DNA from: Actinomycetota bacterium | GTDB taxonomy: Bacteria; Actinomycetota; Actinomycetes; Streptosporangiales; Streptosporangiaceae | Length of the DNA stretch: 6,509 nt | Assembly (NCBI GenBank): GCA_003168295.1 | Contig: PMST01000227.1 | Span: forward strand, 5,677-12,185 | Direction of reading: 5' to 3' | Shown here: piece by piece, positions 6,105-6,509 of the stretch | Layout: every line of letters begins with the position of its first letter | How positions within the stretch are numbered: the first letter of the stretch is position 1 | Notes under the pieces: generated by a model | Databases searched by the model: none | Seen by the model: only the letters and a program-made list of their open reading frames with translations | What the model was told of the DNA's origin: nothing | Program-made: the position numbers and the translations under genes

Positions 6105-6509
6105 TCAGTAACCGTAACCGCCGCCGGTCTTGGTGCTGGGCTTGGCCGAGGCACCAGCGGCCGGGGTAGCACCGGAGACTGTCATCTCGTACCACAGCCC
6201 GCCCGAGACGTTCAGCCCGTTGCCCTTGGCCTGCCCGGGGGCGGTGTCGGCGGCGTAGGTGTACAGGGGATGCCCGTCGTAGGTGGCCTGCATCGTGCCG
6301 TCCGACCTGGTGATGGTGCCGAGTTTGCCGGTGACGCCGGACATCGCGGTGGCCGGGCCCTTGACCGGCGGCCAGTAGGTCGCGCAGGATCCGGTGCATT
6401 TCGAGGTGGTCGAGGTGTCCGGGGCGAACCAGTACAAGGTCAAGCCCTGAGCGTTGGTCACTACCTGCTGGCCGCCGATGGTCTTGACGTCCAGAGTGGT
6501 CCCGCCCGA
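6105..6509 (-). CDS. Secreted-repeat (PF03640 / COG4315-like) protein, N-terminus outside window
   Basis: The minus-strand frame is open from the window edge at 6509 to TGA at 6105, giving the last 134 residues; the signal peptide or lipobox would lie beyond the edge. Two copies of the family repeat are visible. The first is about residues 12-48, with QGLTLYWFAPDTSTTSKCTG and a CxxxC pair (C38, C42) before YWPP. The second is about residues 60-110, with TYDGHPLYTYAADTAPG and an ending GLWYEMTVSG. Both show the family's Gly-x-x-Leu-Tyr-x-Ala/Phe-x-x-Asp core. The C-terminal 20 or so residues are a low-complexity Ala/Pro/Lys tail ending in GGGYGY. The domain is typical of exported or lipid-anchored actinobacterial proteins of unknown function. 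An internal GTG at 6461 is not the true start, since conserved-looking repeat sequence continues upstream in frame. Confidence 0.9.
   Translation of the reverse strand, partial: SGGTTLDVKTIGGQQVVTNAQGLTLYWFAPDTSTTSKCTGSCATYWPPVKGPATAMSGVTGKLGTITRSDGTMQATYDGHPLYTYAADTAPGQAKGNGLNVSGGLWYEMTVSGATPAAGASAKPSTKTGGGYGY

Overview
The window comes from a high-GC Gram-positive bacterium, very probably an actinomycete. The evidence is strong G/C preference at third codon positions, an MMPL-family exporter, a HisKA_3-type kinase with a NarL-type regulator, a DUF4097 protein, a PF13601-type winged-helix regulator and a secreted-repeat (COG4315-like) protein, all commonly found in that group. The genus cannot be told from the sequence alone. 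Seven protein-coding genes are supported; two run off the window edges. I see no tRNA, rRNA, CRISPR array, insertion sequence or phage gene. The layout looks like ordinary chromosomal envelope-associated genes.

Left part (1-1787, minus strand): the first 595 residues of an MMPL/RND-superfamily membrane transporter whose C-terminus lies beyond base 1. A 136-bp intergenic region separates it from a divergent plus-strand operon at 1924-4686. That operon encodes a membrane sensor histidine kinase, a NarL/LuxR-type response regulator overlapping it by 10 nt, and a membrane-anchored DUF4097 repeat protein 13 nt further on. The simplest reading is an envelope-sensing two-component system with an envelope output protein. 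It may also control the divergent transporter, but this is inference.

Middle part (4687-4973): a 79-bp gap holds a perfect 8-bp inverted repeat in an AT-rich patch. It is followed by a strong ribosome binding site and a 60-residue two-helix membrane protein. This small gene converges on the next pair with 25 bp between stop codons.

Right part (4974-6509, minus strand): a translationally coupled pair, a six-helix membrane protein followed by a winged-helix regulator with an ATGA overlap. Upstream of it is the C-terminal part of a secreted-repeat protein, closed by a perfect 13-bp hairpin that is probably its terminator.

Nothing here amounts to a clearly new system. The items most worth a second look are the operator-like palindrome at 4711-4733, the possible cross-control between the two-component operon and the transporter, and the coupled membrane-protein/regulator pair.
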